From Gnomoniopsis sp. IMI 355080 (lineage: Eukaryota > Ascomycota > Sordariomycetes > Diaporthales > Gnomoniaceae): a stretch of 64,000 nucleotides of DNA. Positions within the stretch are counted from its first letter, which is position 1; each line of letters opens with the position of its first letter. Position numbers and translations under genes: made by a program. The stretch covers positions 62,001-126,000 of the forward strand of contig JAPEVC010000089.1 in assembly GCA_027946555.1 (NCBI GenBank), written 5' to 3'. Below are positions 24,168 to 33,503 of this stretch, one piece after another. The notes beneath the pieces were generated by a model. The model was not told the DNA's origin. It worked only from the letters and a program-made list of their open reading frames with translations, and searched no databases.

Positions 24168-26684
24168 ACCTTGGATCTTCTTGATTAGTGATTGGGGAAG
24201 GAAATCGAGGATCGGTAGCATGCCTCTTTACTAAAGCGTCGTAATATAATGTCGAGTCGAAGTCTAGTCTAGGAGGGAGCTCTTTAGCTCACCTTCTCCT
24301 ACTGCTGTTGGATTTACTAGACCACCTCCAGTATGGATAGGGCAAAGCCTTCCCTGTACGTTTACTTAAGCTGGACTTCCTTGAGCAAGGTCGCGGCGTA
24401 TAACACCCAGTCCACTATTTGCATAAGAGAACTTTGAATGCAACCATGTGACGACTCTACGAGCAGCGCAGGCGATTCAGTGAGGATAAACTGTGATTTA
24501 GACTGACTAGTCTAGAAGAAAAGATCAACAAAGGAAGATTCTATCTCGTTTTATACTGCTCTATCATATACCCATAGTTAGCCCATTGTTGGTCTATTGT
24601 GCCCGCAATAAACCACAACAATCACCGTCCTTTCAACGAAGCCATAGCAATCGAGCCCAACGTGGAGAGGAATACGAAAGCCACGCTTGCCAGGATTCTA
24701 TGCGGGTTACGATGCTTCGTCCACAAGCTGATTTCAATATTAAACGCGCGTCGCCAAAGCCGGAGGAGCCACCGAGCCCCCCATCGTGACACTATAGTGC
24801 TAGTGCTGGATATTCTTGCTGCTCTTTATTATTTACAATACGGCGGTATCTTCGTATGTCTCCGGGCGACTCCGTTGCTCTCGCAGCGATACGTGTCATC
24901 ATCATTGCACGTTTCTCCGGAAAGCTGTATACGAAGTGTGGGCCCTTCGCGGGCCACTTAATGATTGCCACAGTTCTTAGCTCACAACCTTCAATCCGAC
25001 AAGGCTTGAACGTGTTTCCAACCGCCTGCAAGGTCAAGTCATTCTCAGTCAGCCGTGACGGGAACCGGTCGCTCCGGGTCTTATCGCGTTGAGATTCTAG
25101 ATGGCTAGCTCTGAGAGTGAGAGTGCAGTCGGTCTTGGGGGTTTTAAAGCATTCAGAACATAGTTTCCCTTTCTTCGAGACCTGGAACGTGTCGGGGACG
25201 TTGCTGGCAAATACAACTAAAGCCCTAGTTCCCGAGCATATCCGTACCAGCCTCTATGATCGCCGCGGAGTTTCATAGACCTTGGAGGTTTGTATATCAA
25301 GGTTTGGACCAGGAATATATACTCCCAGCCGCTGATCCGGTGTCGTCCTAGAGTCACTCGTACTATCCTGGGACTATCCTTGGTGGGTGACGCTGCCGCC
25401 CGCACACTCTTAAGCAGGGTTTATAATCGTTTAACTCCGTCTTTGAAGAGAACCTCCCGAGTGCTGGCCTTTTTACGCCAAATACGAGTGCTCACAACTC
25501 GCTCAGCCATAATTTCCATGGCGCACTGGGTAGATTGTGATCCTCTATACGTCGCTGCGCCTTCGATGCTGTTGAAAATGGGATTCGAGGCTGACAGCTG
25601 TAAGAGAAGCTGCAAGATCATGTCTTCGCCATGGGCTTGTATTGCCCGAAAATGAGTCGTGTTAAAAAGAATCACGGGGTTCCTTTTGCTTCGTTCAGGA
25701 GTTCAATGTAATCATCCTCGGGTTCTGATGCCATGTATCCGTCGATACGGCCTATAGTGCATTGATGTTGCATACTGCCCAGTGACTGAAACCCAACGTG
25801 AGTTTGTAGATGTCAGCATACCAAGGTGGTTTCCCGGCTGAAGAGAGTTCAATGGGATCGTAGTTGAATTCTCTCGTGCCTATAATAGCGTATCAGTAGA
25901 AGAACCAGGGCTCCGTGTGGCATTATCATATCACACATATGTCCAGGCGTAGTCTCGGGCAAGGTAACGCATCGATAAATTCAAGAACGTCTAGGCGGCA
26001 TTAACTAATGACCGGCGTTTCGTGAACGATTTGACATGTCCCTCTAGCCGCATAGGGGATTTCTCGCGAATTGAACCCAAGGAAAGAGTCTCCGGGTATA
26101 TGTCCAGAAGATGCCATTGGGTCAACTGGACAATTACTTGGACAGGCAATAGAGCATGGCATCTGCCGTTGAAGATGAAACCACCCACACAAGAGACAGC
26201 ACAAGGAATGCCGGCCATAGCAGCCATCGTCGGGACTAATGATTTCAATCCTTATTCAGAATTCCGTGTCGGCACCGGAAATCCAAGTATATAAACAGCT
26301 GGACCAATAAGTGGTTGATACAATAAAAAGAAATACTTTAAAATAGCTTTATTCCTTCGTTATATTAAGCTAAGTTTTTTATATTAAATTAATTAATATA
26401 TTAATTGAAGAGAAAAGGTAATTAAAAGAAATAACTATAATTCTTCTTATTTATATAAACATAAAAATAAAAACAGATTTAATTTTCTTTTATTTCTAAT
26501 ATTAGAGTAATTATTACTTTCAAGAAAAGAAAGTAAGGGTTAAGGGTTCGGAAAGAAATATAAACAATTTATTTAATATTCTACCCTTATTAATATATGC
26601 ATCAAGCTCGGGAAGTATATATAAAAGGATGCACTTATATTATATCTGGGTAGAGGTAGTAGGAAGCCTAGCTAGTCTCCAGTA
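24168..26684. other. Long intergenic stretch with possible gene relics
   Basis: On the minus strand, 25421-25675 reads RAIQAHGEDMILQLLLQLSASN, weakly like one ankyrin repeat. About 25260-24792 stays open for some 155 codons with CSEC and CRIEGC but has no ATG and no family I know. Both could be decayed genes. 26290-26640 is extremely AT-rich with stops in every frame, as after RIP. Confidence 0.35.
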
Positions 26685-26935
26685 TAATGATCACACTAAA
26701 TACCCGTGAGTATCAGTCGTAGTCAGAGGATTTATATTAGCAGATCGGTTACAGAGGTATGCGGGATCAATATTAACGATATTCTTAAGGTGCTAATTAA
26801 AAGCTGGTATAGCTATTTAAGTAAATACTTAGATTAATAACTAAAGAACTATCTAATAAAACTATCTACTGTGGTGATAACTATATCCTTATATCTAGTT
26901 CCTTTAGTTAAGGGTCGATAGGATCGATATCGAGT
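26685..26935 (+). repeat. LTR-like dispersed repeat, copy B
   Basis: Inverted relative to copy A at 6811-7058 and aligned with it over the whole length by eye, mostly differing by transitions. It is non-coding. Its 3' end runs into a short tandem duplication (26921-26986). Confidence 0.75.
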
Positions 26936-26986
26936 CTATCGATACTTATAGGTCGGACTCGACTGGATCGATATCGAGTCTATCGA
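26921..26986. repeat. Tandem 22-bp direct repeat
   Basis: Positions 26921-26942 and 26965-26986 are identical 22-mers (GGATCGATATCGAG...TCTATCGA), 44 bp apart start to start. They follow copy B of the LTR-like repeat. Confidence 0.85.
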
Positions 26987-27384
26987 GTCACCCTCCGCTA
27001 TAACCCTAACCCTGGGTTACTAACCTAATCCTTATGCCCTGATAAACGTGTCGCACCTAATAGAGGCGCCTATCGCGGCGGGGCGTGGGTCTATTCCGGG
27101 CCGCTGGCCTGTTTCCTGACCCAACCGCTGTCTGGGTCATAACATCCAGGGGCTGCACGATCTTTTAAGTAATTGCTTAGGAGAAGTAAAATTGTTATCC
27201 CTACCCCCCCCCCTACCTGAGGAATAGCCCTGAGACTTCTCTGTAATCAGAAACCTAACAAACAGATACTTACTCTCCTCTAACCTGGGTATACTCTAAA
27301 TAAATAAAAAGTCGCGGCCGAGAATCCCCGAAAAATCGAAACACAGACCAATTACCTAGGTATACAGCTGAACCTACGCGTGCT
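26936..27384. other. Repeat-rich intergenic tail
   Basis: Contains TAACCCTAACCC at 27001-27012 (two telomere-type units), a 10-C run at 27204-27213 and a TACCTAGGTA palindrome at 27353-27362. No gene. Confidence 0.5.
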
Positions 27385-29451
27385 TCACCCACTGCAACTT
27401 CCGTCCTCAAGACAGCATATTGCATTAATGCTTTCTTCCAACTCAACATCTCCAACTGCGAACTCAGGTTCTATTATTATTAAAGCATCCACCAAATCAT
27501 CTAAAAACTCGCAGAGGAAATTGTCACTATTCGAGGTATGGAAAGTGACTTCGGCGTTAAGGTAATCGGTGGCGCCTGGTTCAGCCGCACTCCTCCAGAA
27601 CTCACCATAGTACTCCACAGTGTGGAACCAGGCGGCATTACACATTGTCTTATGCTCCTGCACCGGATACGGATGGTCCCTTTGCACAAGACCCCCCAGC
27701 CCGGCAAAATTCAGCGTAGATTCGTACACATCGCGGAAGGTCAGTCCGCGGCGTTTGAGCTCCTCAACGGTATAGTCAACCGTAAAGCAGTTGTTCGCGG
27801 ACCCGGCGCTGTTCTTGACGGAGGTGGCGATCGAGTTGATCATGGCCTGGAGGATGGTCGAGTCGTTGTATCCGCTCGTGGGGATCTGCACCTCCAGCGA
27901 GCCAGTCTCCAGCGAGTCTTCGCTGACATACTCGATGCCGTCGATCGAGACCGAGCCGGTCTCGTCGCACTGTGTCGAAGACTGGGTCTGTGAGGGTGTG
28001 GGGCACAGCGAGGCGATCGCGTGGGAGACGGAGGTGTAGAGGTCGGTGCCGGTGAGCGTCCCGACGTGGACGGGCTTGCTGCCCACGGTGAGGCTCGCGA
28101 CGGCGACTTGTTTAGTACAGCCCGGGATTGTGTTGCAAACGTCTCCATTCACGTTGACTCGGGTGCAGACCTCGCACATTTTAATGTTCGTGGTGGGTGC
28201 AGGGAGGGCTACCGACTCGCTCGTTGTCGTTGCCGGCCAGGTGCTGTACTCACAGCTTTGCGAGTAGATAGTCAAGGCGGAGGAAGCAATGCTCATAAGG
28301 GGCGCTGATATAGCGCTGCTGGAATCCTTACAGACACACAGAGCACTGACGAGCCCTCCATCTGGATCTGGCTCCTGCATAGAGCAGCTGAACTCCGTGA
28401 CGGCTGGCGCCGTGGACGAGGAGGCCGATGCAGTAATACCCAGGGGCAAAGACGTTGGCGGAGCGTCAGTGCTGGCGGTCTTGGTGAATTGTGTGAGGTA
28501 ATCCAGAGAGATACTCTCAGCTGGAGATGCCGTTGGTGCAGGAGAGGAGGCAGGGCAGGCCACGGACGACACGGTGGCATTGCGCCGCGCTTTGCTGTGG
28601 CCCCGAAGATATTGGTTTCCTCTCTTGGTGTTAGGAGCCTCAGTGTCAAAACATCCTTCCATTACCTCATCCCAATCAATCGTGCCAGCCCCATACTCAT
28701 CACTGTCGGTCTCGTCGGCCTGGTCTAACTGAGTTGCAGGAACTGTTTTGTCCGTGACCCACACCCCAAGAGCAGCTGCGACTTCCATACAAGTAGGGCT
28801 CTTGTTATTCTGGTTCTGCCCGCAAGCAGCCACGAAGTTTCCTGTGGTTGAAGTAATGTCAACGGTGCCGCTTTCAAGTCCAAAAGCGCCGTACGTGACG
28901 ATCCACATCCCACCGTTAAATTCGCCTGTGCTGTACTTCCCAGTCGTTATCTTTTCCGCGAGTCCGGTCTCGTAGTTGTAGTAGCAAGCGTCTTCGGCGT
29001 GATAATCGGGCGGGAACTTAGACAAATCTCCTGTCATTGGCATCGCTTTGACCTTATCCCACCAAGCAGGCGCTTTGCCAGCCTTGCCGCCGTTGAGCAT
29101 TTGGAATTTCCGAGGGTTCCTGGGGACGGTGGAGGAATAGACAACCTTGGTTACTGGGTCCCATAAAGAGGTCACTAGCACAGTGCCTTTCGTGCCTGAG
29201 CTCAAAGACCGAGCCTTGTCTTGGTTGACAACCCAATTCCAGTGCGCATTGGCAATGGCCCCTAGCTCGTTCCACGAGGAAAGCGGGTTTTCTTTAAGAT
29301 CAGTGTTGAAATACCATGTTGGGTAATTGACAGATCCAGGCCATTGAGTCATCTTAGCACTCTCGGTTGTCAACTGAGCGGCATTTGTGGCACCATAATG
29401 TAGGCTGGTGAATAGCAATAGTTGTATGAAAGCGGTTGAGAATGAATACAT
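27385..29451 (-). CDS. Large secreted protein of unknown function
   Basis: One uninterrupted frame of 688 residues with ATG at 29451. The N-terminus is a signal peptide (hydrophobic FIQLLLFTSL, likely cleavage after NAA near residue 24). Residues 40-210 form a conserved-looking block (YPTWYFNTDL, AHWNWVVNQDKA, VVYSSTVPRNPRKFQ, GGMWIVTYGAF, FVAACGQNQNNKSPTCMEVAAALG). A serine/threonine/alanine-rich linker near 290-390 is probably O-glycosylated. A C-terminal cysteine-bearing part follows (CEVCTRVNVNGDVCNTIPGCTK, MCNAAWFHTVEYYGEFW). There is no transmembrane anchor and no catalytic motif I recognise. The even cysteine content suggests a folded, disulfide-bonded extracellular protein. I do not know the family; cell-wall or competitor-directed roles would be guesses. 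Confidence 0.75.
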   Translation of the reverse strand: MYSFSTAFIQLLLFTSLHYGATNAAQLTTESAKMTQWPGSVNYPTWYFNTDLKENPLSSWNELGAIANAHWNWVVNQDKARSLSSGTKGTVLVTSLWDPVTKVVYSSTVPRNPRKFQMLNGGKAGKAPAWWDKVKAMPMTGDLSKFPPDYHAEDACYYNYETGLAEKITTGKYSTGEFNGGMWIVTYGAFGLESGTVDITSTTGNFVAACGQNQNNKSPTCMEVAAALGVWVTDKTVPATQLDQADETDSDEYGAGTIDWDEVMEGCFDTEAPNTKRGNQYLRGHSKARRNATVSSVACPASSPAPTASPAESISLDYLTQFTKTASTDAPPTSLPLGITASASSSTAPAVTEFSCSMQEPDPDGGLVSALCVCKDSSSAISAPLMSIASSALTIYSQSCEYSTWPATTTSESVALPAPTTNIKMCEVCTRVNVNGDVCNTIPGCTKQVAVASLTVGSKPVHVGTLTGTDLYTSVSHAIASLCPTPSQTQSSTQCDETGSVSIDGIEYVSEDSLETGSLEVQIPTSGYNDSTILQAMINSIATSVKNSAGSANNCFTVDYTVEELKRRGLTFRDVYESTLNFAGLGGLVQRDHPYPVQEHKTMCNAAWFHTVEYYGEFWRSAAEPGATDYLNAEVTFHTSNSDNFLCEFLDDLVDALIIIEPEFAVGDVELEESINAICCLEDGSCSG

Positions 29452-30494
29452 ATTGATCTACTAAACGGAGGGCATAGTTCTGTGTATGTGATGGTATCAA
29501 AATGAATTTGTGCGATGACTTGTCCCAACCCACGCCATCTCGTGCAGACTTTTGCCGCTTCTTGTATATGTCCTGGACGTCACCTTTTCGATCAAGGGTA
29601 TGGCCAGTCTTGCATATTTTCAGCTTCAAAAACACCTAAATTTATCGATGGCCCAACAAGGAGAGCAAGCGTGGCCCATCAGAGGTACTGAAACGAGGTG
29701 GTCAGTTCCAGCGGTTACCAACGTAGATATTGGGGGCTCAAAATTGCTGACGTCTGGATACCTGGCGGAAGATAGACCTGATGCATGGAGGATTCGTCAA
29801 ATAACGTAGTATCTAGGCTTAGATGGAAATGGTAGATATGGAGGACATTGTGGACCAAGTTGTCGTATCTAATTCTGCCTGGGCTTCGTACTCAAGTTCA
29901 ATGCTATAGGTAGGTAGTATATACTAATATCATGTGGCAACCTCCTAGACGATTTCAGCTACCTGTATGTCGGCCTTTTGTTTGAACATACTATATACTC
30001 GATACCTTGCCACTATAATGGCTCGGGCCATGGTGCTTAGGAGGTAATTGAGTCGTCCACGGGTAAGCGGCTAGGTATCTACCTAGGTAGGCATGCTCAC
30101 GGCTATGTGGCCTACAGATTGGGCCATAGAGGCCATTCAGGCCATACACGCATAGATATATTTAGAAATGGATTCATATCACATAGGTATCTCACCAATC
30201 AATATCAATAAAGATAGACGCGCGGCTGCGTGGACCAATGTGCTCAGCTGATGCATTTCACAGTACTGCAGCCTGCGCCGCCTAAGCGCGCGCCCTATCA
30301 GTGACTACGGCGCGTTTCAGGTACTCCTCCAGACCACATGCTGGAGCCACAAGGGAATTGCAAATGTTGGCATCCCTTGAAGTCATTCCTACCTCATAGG
30401 TACCTACTCCGAGCAGTCCGACCTCTGGAGACTACCAGGAAAACAATGTTGGCTCAACCACACCCAGAACTCGACGTCCCACTACTCAGACCCC
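29452..30494. other. Divergent intergenic region
   Basis: Lies between the secreted-protein gene (minus) and the F-box-like gene (plus), so it holds both promoters. It contains a TACCTAGGTA palindrome at 30080-30089. No gene was seen. Confidence 0.45.
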
Positions 30495-32327
30495 ATGAAT
30501 TTCCTCGATCTCCCCTCTCACGTTCGACGCTGGATCTACAACGCAGCTGGCTTAGTCAGTAGCGCGGAAATCGACGTACTGTCACGCCGCATTTCCTTCA
30601 ACCGAATCGACCAATTTACTGCAACACAGATCTGGCAGGACACATTATTTGCAGACTTGGAATGTGCCCTCGGGCTGTTCCTCGTATCGCGCGCCGTTCA
30701 CTCAGAGACACAACGTCTATTTTTCGGGTCGAACAGATTCTTTTTCCGGCCGACCGAAGACGACGAAGCATGCTCACTACGTTCCCTGGGGGCACTACGC
30801 GCAGTCGCAGAAGCAGCCCATGGCCACTTGCGCGCCGTGGTCTTGGACCTGAACAGGTCCTGGAGCCCATGCAACTGCCTAAACCACGCAAGATGTGAGG
30901 GTGATACTCTCAGTCTTGCGCTGTGTAAGCCTCCGTTGAACTCCACCTTGTCGCAAGACGCGGGGTTTCTGGAGCAATGGGCCGTAGCAGCCTCAGAAGT
31001 TGGGCCGCTTCTGCTGCCCCACGTTCTGGAGCTCTCGGTCACCTGCGATATCGTGAACGAGGACACGGCAAGGGCAGTAGTCGCGGGACTTGCCCATTTC
31101 CCGCCACTATCTCAGTGTCATCTCAGACTGTGCCAGAGCAGAGACACGGCCATACAACAGATCGCGGACGATGCTGTGCTGAGAGCCACCGGGCGAGCCG
31201 CGACGGTCCATGAGGCGGCCTCTGCTATTTTCTGCTTTATGGACCTACCAATCGAAATACGCTATCGGATTCTCAGCTACACAGACTTGGTCACACCCTT
31301 ACAGGAAGTCCAGTGGAACCCTGTGGAGAAGTATCATTTGGAGTTCCGCCACCTGCTTTGCTGCAAATCGGTCAAAGAGTTCTGGGGCTGTTGGGCAAGT
31401 TGCCCATCGATGGGGAACTGGATACCAAGCGACACGCCCGGCTGGCATTATCCAGTTGTCAAAAGCACCCACCGCGACAACGGTCTTTTCCACCACGGGT
31501 GCACGTTCCGCAATTGCTGGCAGCAAGTGGACCTGGGCGGCTGTTTCTGCCAACGCTATCACGCCGCAACCTCGAGCTCGACCCGGAACCAGTGCCGGTG
31601 CTGGGTGCCTCCCCTCGCTCTCTTCCTGGCTGGACGTCAGCTGTACCACGACGCACAAGCTGTCTTCTTCGCCCAAAATCGCATCATTGTGCGTTCTCAT
31701 GACGGGCCCGGGAGCACGCAGCTAACAGACATCCAAAGGTTCGCCATCCTCGGTCGTTATCCAGCATCTGCCTTCTTGCGCGGGGGTATTGCTCCATCAT
31801 CGCTCCGCTACCTTCGCTTTCTCGATTTAGTCTTTCCGCCGGTCGACCACGAGACGTCGATGACCACGCCAGCCCTTACTGACTGGCTCGAAACTCTGGA
31901 CTGGGCGAGGAACAAACTGGACCGACCGAGACTGACGATTCGCTTGGAAATTACAGACTACACGGACGAGAGATCAGTGCCTCCTTCTCGTCAGACGCTC
32001 GATCCGAAACAAGCTCGGCAAATCATCAAGGGCTGCTCGGATATCGTCCGCGGACTAATGGCTCTGCGCGGGGCGTCGGGGCCTGGGCTGGGGGAAGCCG
32101 GCTTGCGACGAATCTTTATACACCTTGCAAATCCTTTCGATGGGCCCGGGAACTTGGCGCCGCCTGGATCGAGGCGGGGCGGTCGGGAATGGTGGGAACG
32201 GTCTCAGCCCGAGAAGAAGTTCGAGTGCAGTATTATGGGGTATGACTATGATAGCCGGGTGCATGGTAAGGATGAGTTTAAACTTGCAGAGTGGAAGTGG
32301 GAACAGATTCTCCGAGCTATATACTGA
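30495..32327 (+). CDS. Internally duplicated F-box-like protein
   Basis: One exon, 610 residues. It is built from two similar halves. Half 1 starts at residue 3 with FLDLPSHVRRWIYNAAGLV and continues to LFLVSRAVHSETQRLFFGSN (~60-80). Half 2 starts near 247 with FMDLPIEIRYRILSYTDLV and continues to LFLAGRQLYHDAQAVFFAQN (~373-392), then SSLRYLRFLDLVFPP. The LPxEIRxRI start with the xSRxxxxExxxxFF block is the usual pattern of fungal F-box-like proteins, in which the F-box contacts Skp1 and the rest selects a ubiquitylation target. The second half adds a cysteine-rich insert (CWASCP, CTFRNC, CFCQRY, CRCW). Skp1 binding is inference from the family. Two F-box-like units in one chain are unusual. 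Confidence 0.72.
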   Translation: MNFLDLPSHVRRWIYNAAGLVSSAEIDVLSRRISFNRIDQFTATQIWQDTLFADLECALGLFLVSRAVHSETQRLFFGSNRFFFRPTEDDEACSLRSLGALRAVAEAAHGHLRAVVLDLNRSWSPCNCLNHARCEGDTLSLALCKPPLNSTLSQDAGFLEQWAVAASEVGPLLLPHVLELSVTCDIVNEDTARAVVAGLAHFPPLSQCHLRLCQSRDTAIQQIADDAVLRATGRAATVHEAASAIFCFMDLPIEIRYRILSYTDLVTPLQEVQWNPVEKYHLEFRHLLCCKSVKEFWGCWASCPSMGNWIPSDTPGWHYPVVKSTHRDNGLFHHGCTFRNCWQQVDLGGCFCQRYHAATSSSTRNQCRCWVPPLALFLAGRQLYHDAQAVFFAQNRIIVRSHDGPGSTQLTDIQRFAILGRYPASAFLRGGIAPSSLRYLRFLDLVFPPVDHETSMTTPALTDWLETLDWARNKLDRPRLTIRLEITDYTDERSVPPSRQTLDPKQARQIIKGCSDIVRGLMALRGASGPGLGEAGLRRIFIHLANPFDGPGNLAPPGSRRGGREWWERSQPEKKFECSIMGYDYDSRVHGKDEFKLAEWKWEQILRAIY

Positions 32328-32830
32328 AACAAGGAAAGGCTTTGGTCTTTAAGCTAAGCTGCAGTATGTCGCTCCTGGTATGTCCAGAGTATTGCTTTAT
32401 GTCCATCAGTTTAAACTAGCCTATTAATCATTCAAACATAACCATGCCTAGTAGCTGCTCCTAAGCCCTACCCTTGGTCTGTGATGATGACTGAATAGCA
32501 TGAAGGGGCCAGACCTCCTGAAAGGTTCGACATTGTCCAGGCGAGAGTGGATGCAACAAACACACTGTGCTTATTAACTGAAAGCTAGAGCTTTAACTGG
32601 GGAGGCTCTTTATGCATTATTTCTTTCAATCAACCACTTATCACAAACATTGCAGGTATAAATCACCAACTTTACTACATAGTGCTGCCATCTTAACTGA
32701 GAATTACAACAACTTCGTCACTACAGCTTTAACTTTCTTCCACATCCCAGGACCATACCCTTTGAAACAAAAGCTCCATCCACAGCCAGGACAGAATCAG
32801 CACAGAATTACAAAGCTCAACAACACAACG
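32328..32830. other. Intergenic region
   Basis: A 3' flank of the F-box-like gene and the upstream part of the MYND gene. From 32701 the MYND frame is open but lacks an ATG. Confidence 0.45.
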
Positions 32831-33503
32831 ATGATCACTTCCTCATCGACCAATTTGCAGACTTCCTACCTTCACACAATCTCACTTCCGGCCCTTGTGC
32901 AAACTGCGGCTCCCCAGATGCTAAGAGGCTCTGTTCCGGCTGCAGGATCGTCAAGAAGCCCAAGACCGTTTTCGGCGTCTACTACTGCGACCAGAGATGC
33001 AGAGATGCTCATTGGAAGGATCACAAGACCGCGTGCAAGGAGGTGCGGGCCTTCCGTCGGGCGTCCTTAATCTTCACCGAGCTCTTTCATCTGTCCCTGC
33101 TGGAGAATTCGAGTTCTGTTGTGTCCCATAGTACTATCGGCCAAAATGGCCTCATGACGCTGCACAGCGAGTACGAGGAAACCGATCGGCGTGCATACCT
33201 GGGTCTGCCATTGAACCAGCCTTTCCCGGCACACTTCGCCGCCGGCGGGGACGCATTGGCAATCGTGTGCAACGAGCGATGTGGAGGGATCTTAGGTTTG
33301 GCAAGACCTCTATTCGACCAAGTAATGCGACGTGACTTACAGCCTGCGGGCCAATGCATCTTCCGCTCCCCGCGAAAAACCTGATAACCGTGGCTAACAA
33401 TAGTCCAACCGTGCCGCCAGAACAAGTGGATGTGCAGATCCTACTCCATATGCTCGACACCATTATCTGGATTCACTGGGCTCGTGAGGAGCTCCCAGTT
33501 TGA
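32831..33503 (+). pseudogene. MYND-type zinc-finger protein, frameshifted
   Basis: The frame ending at 33384 encodes DDHFLIDQFADFLPSHNLT then a MYND finger, CANCGSPDAKRLCSGC...YYCDQRCRDAHWKDHKTACKE (32895-33040), with the C-x2-C, C-x2-C, C-x3-C and H-x3-C ligands in place. MYND domains bind short proline-containing peptides. After the finger the protein continues LIFTELFHLSLLE to CIFRSPRKT and stops at 33382-33384. One base out of register, an open frame (LITVANNSPTVPPEQV, ILLHMLDTIIWIHWARE) goes on to a TGA at 33501-33503, exactly as if one A were missing from the A-run at 33376-33380. No ATG exists in the upstream frame back to a TGA at 32698. Two defects suggest a decaying gene, or sequence error. 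The 3' end overlaps the convergent STAND-like gene. Confidence 0.68.

Noticed and set aside
27204..27213. Run of ten C
   Set aside because: A simple homopolymer without further structure.
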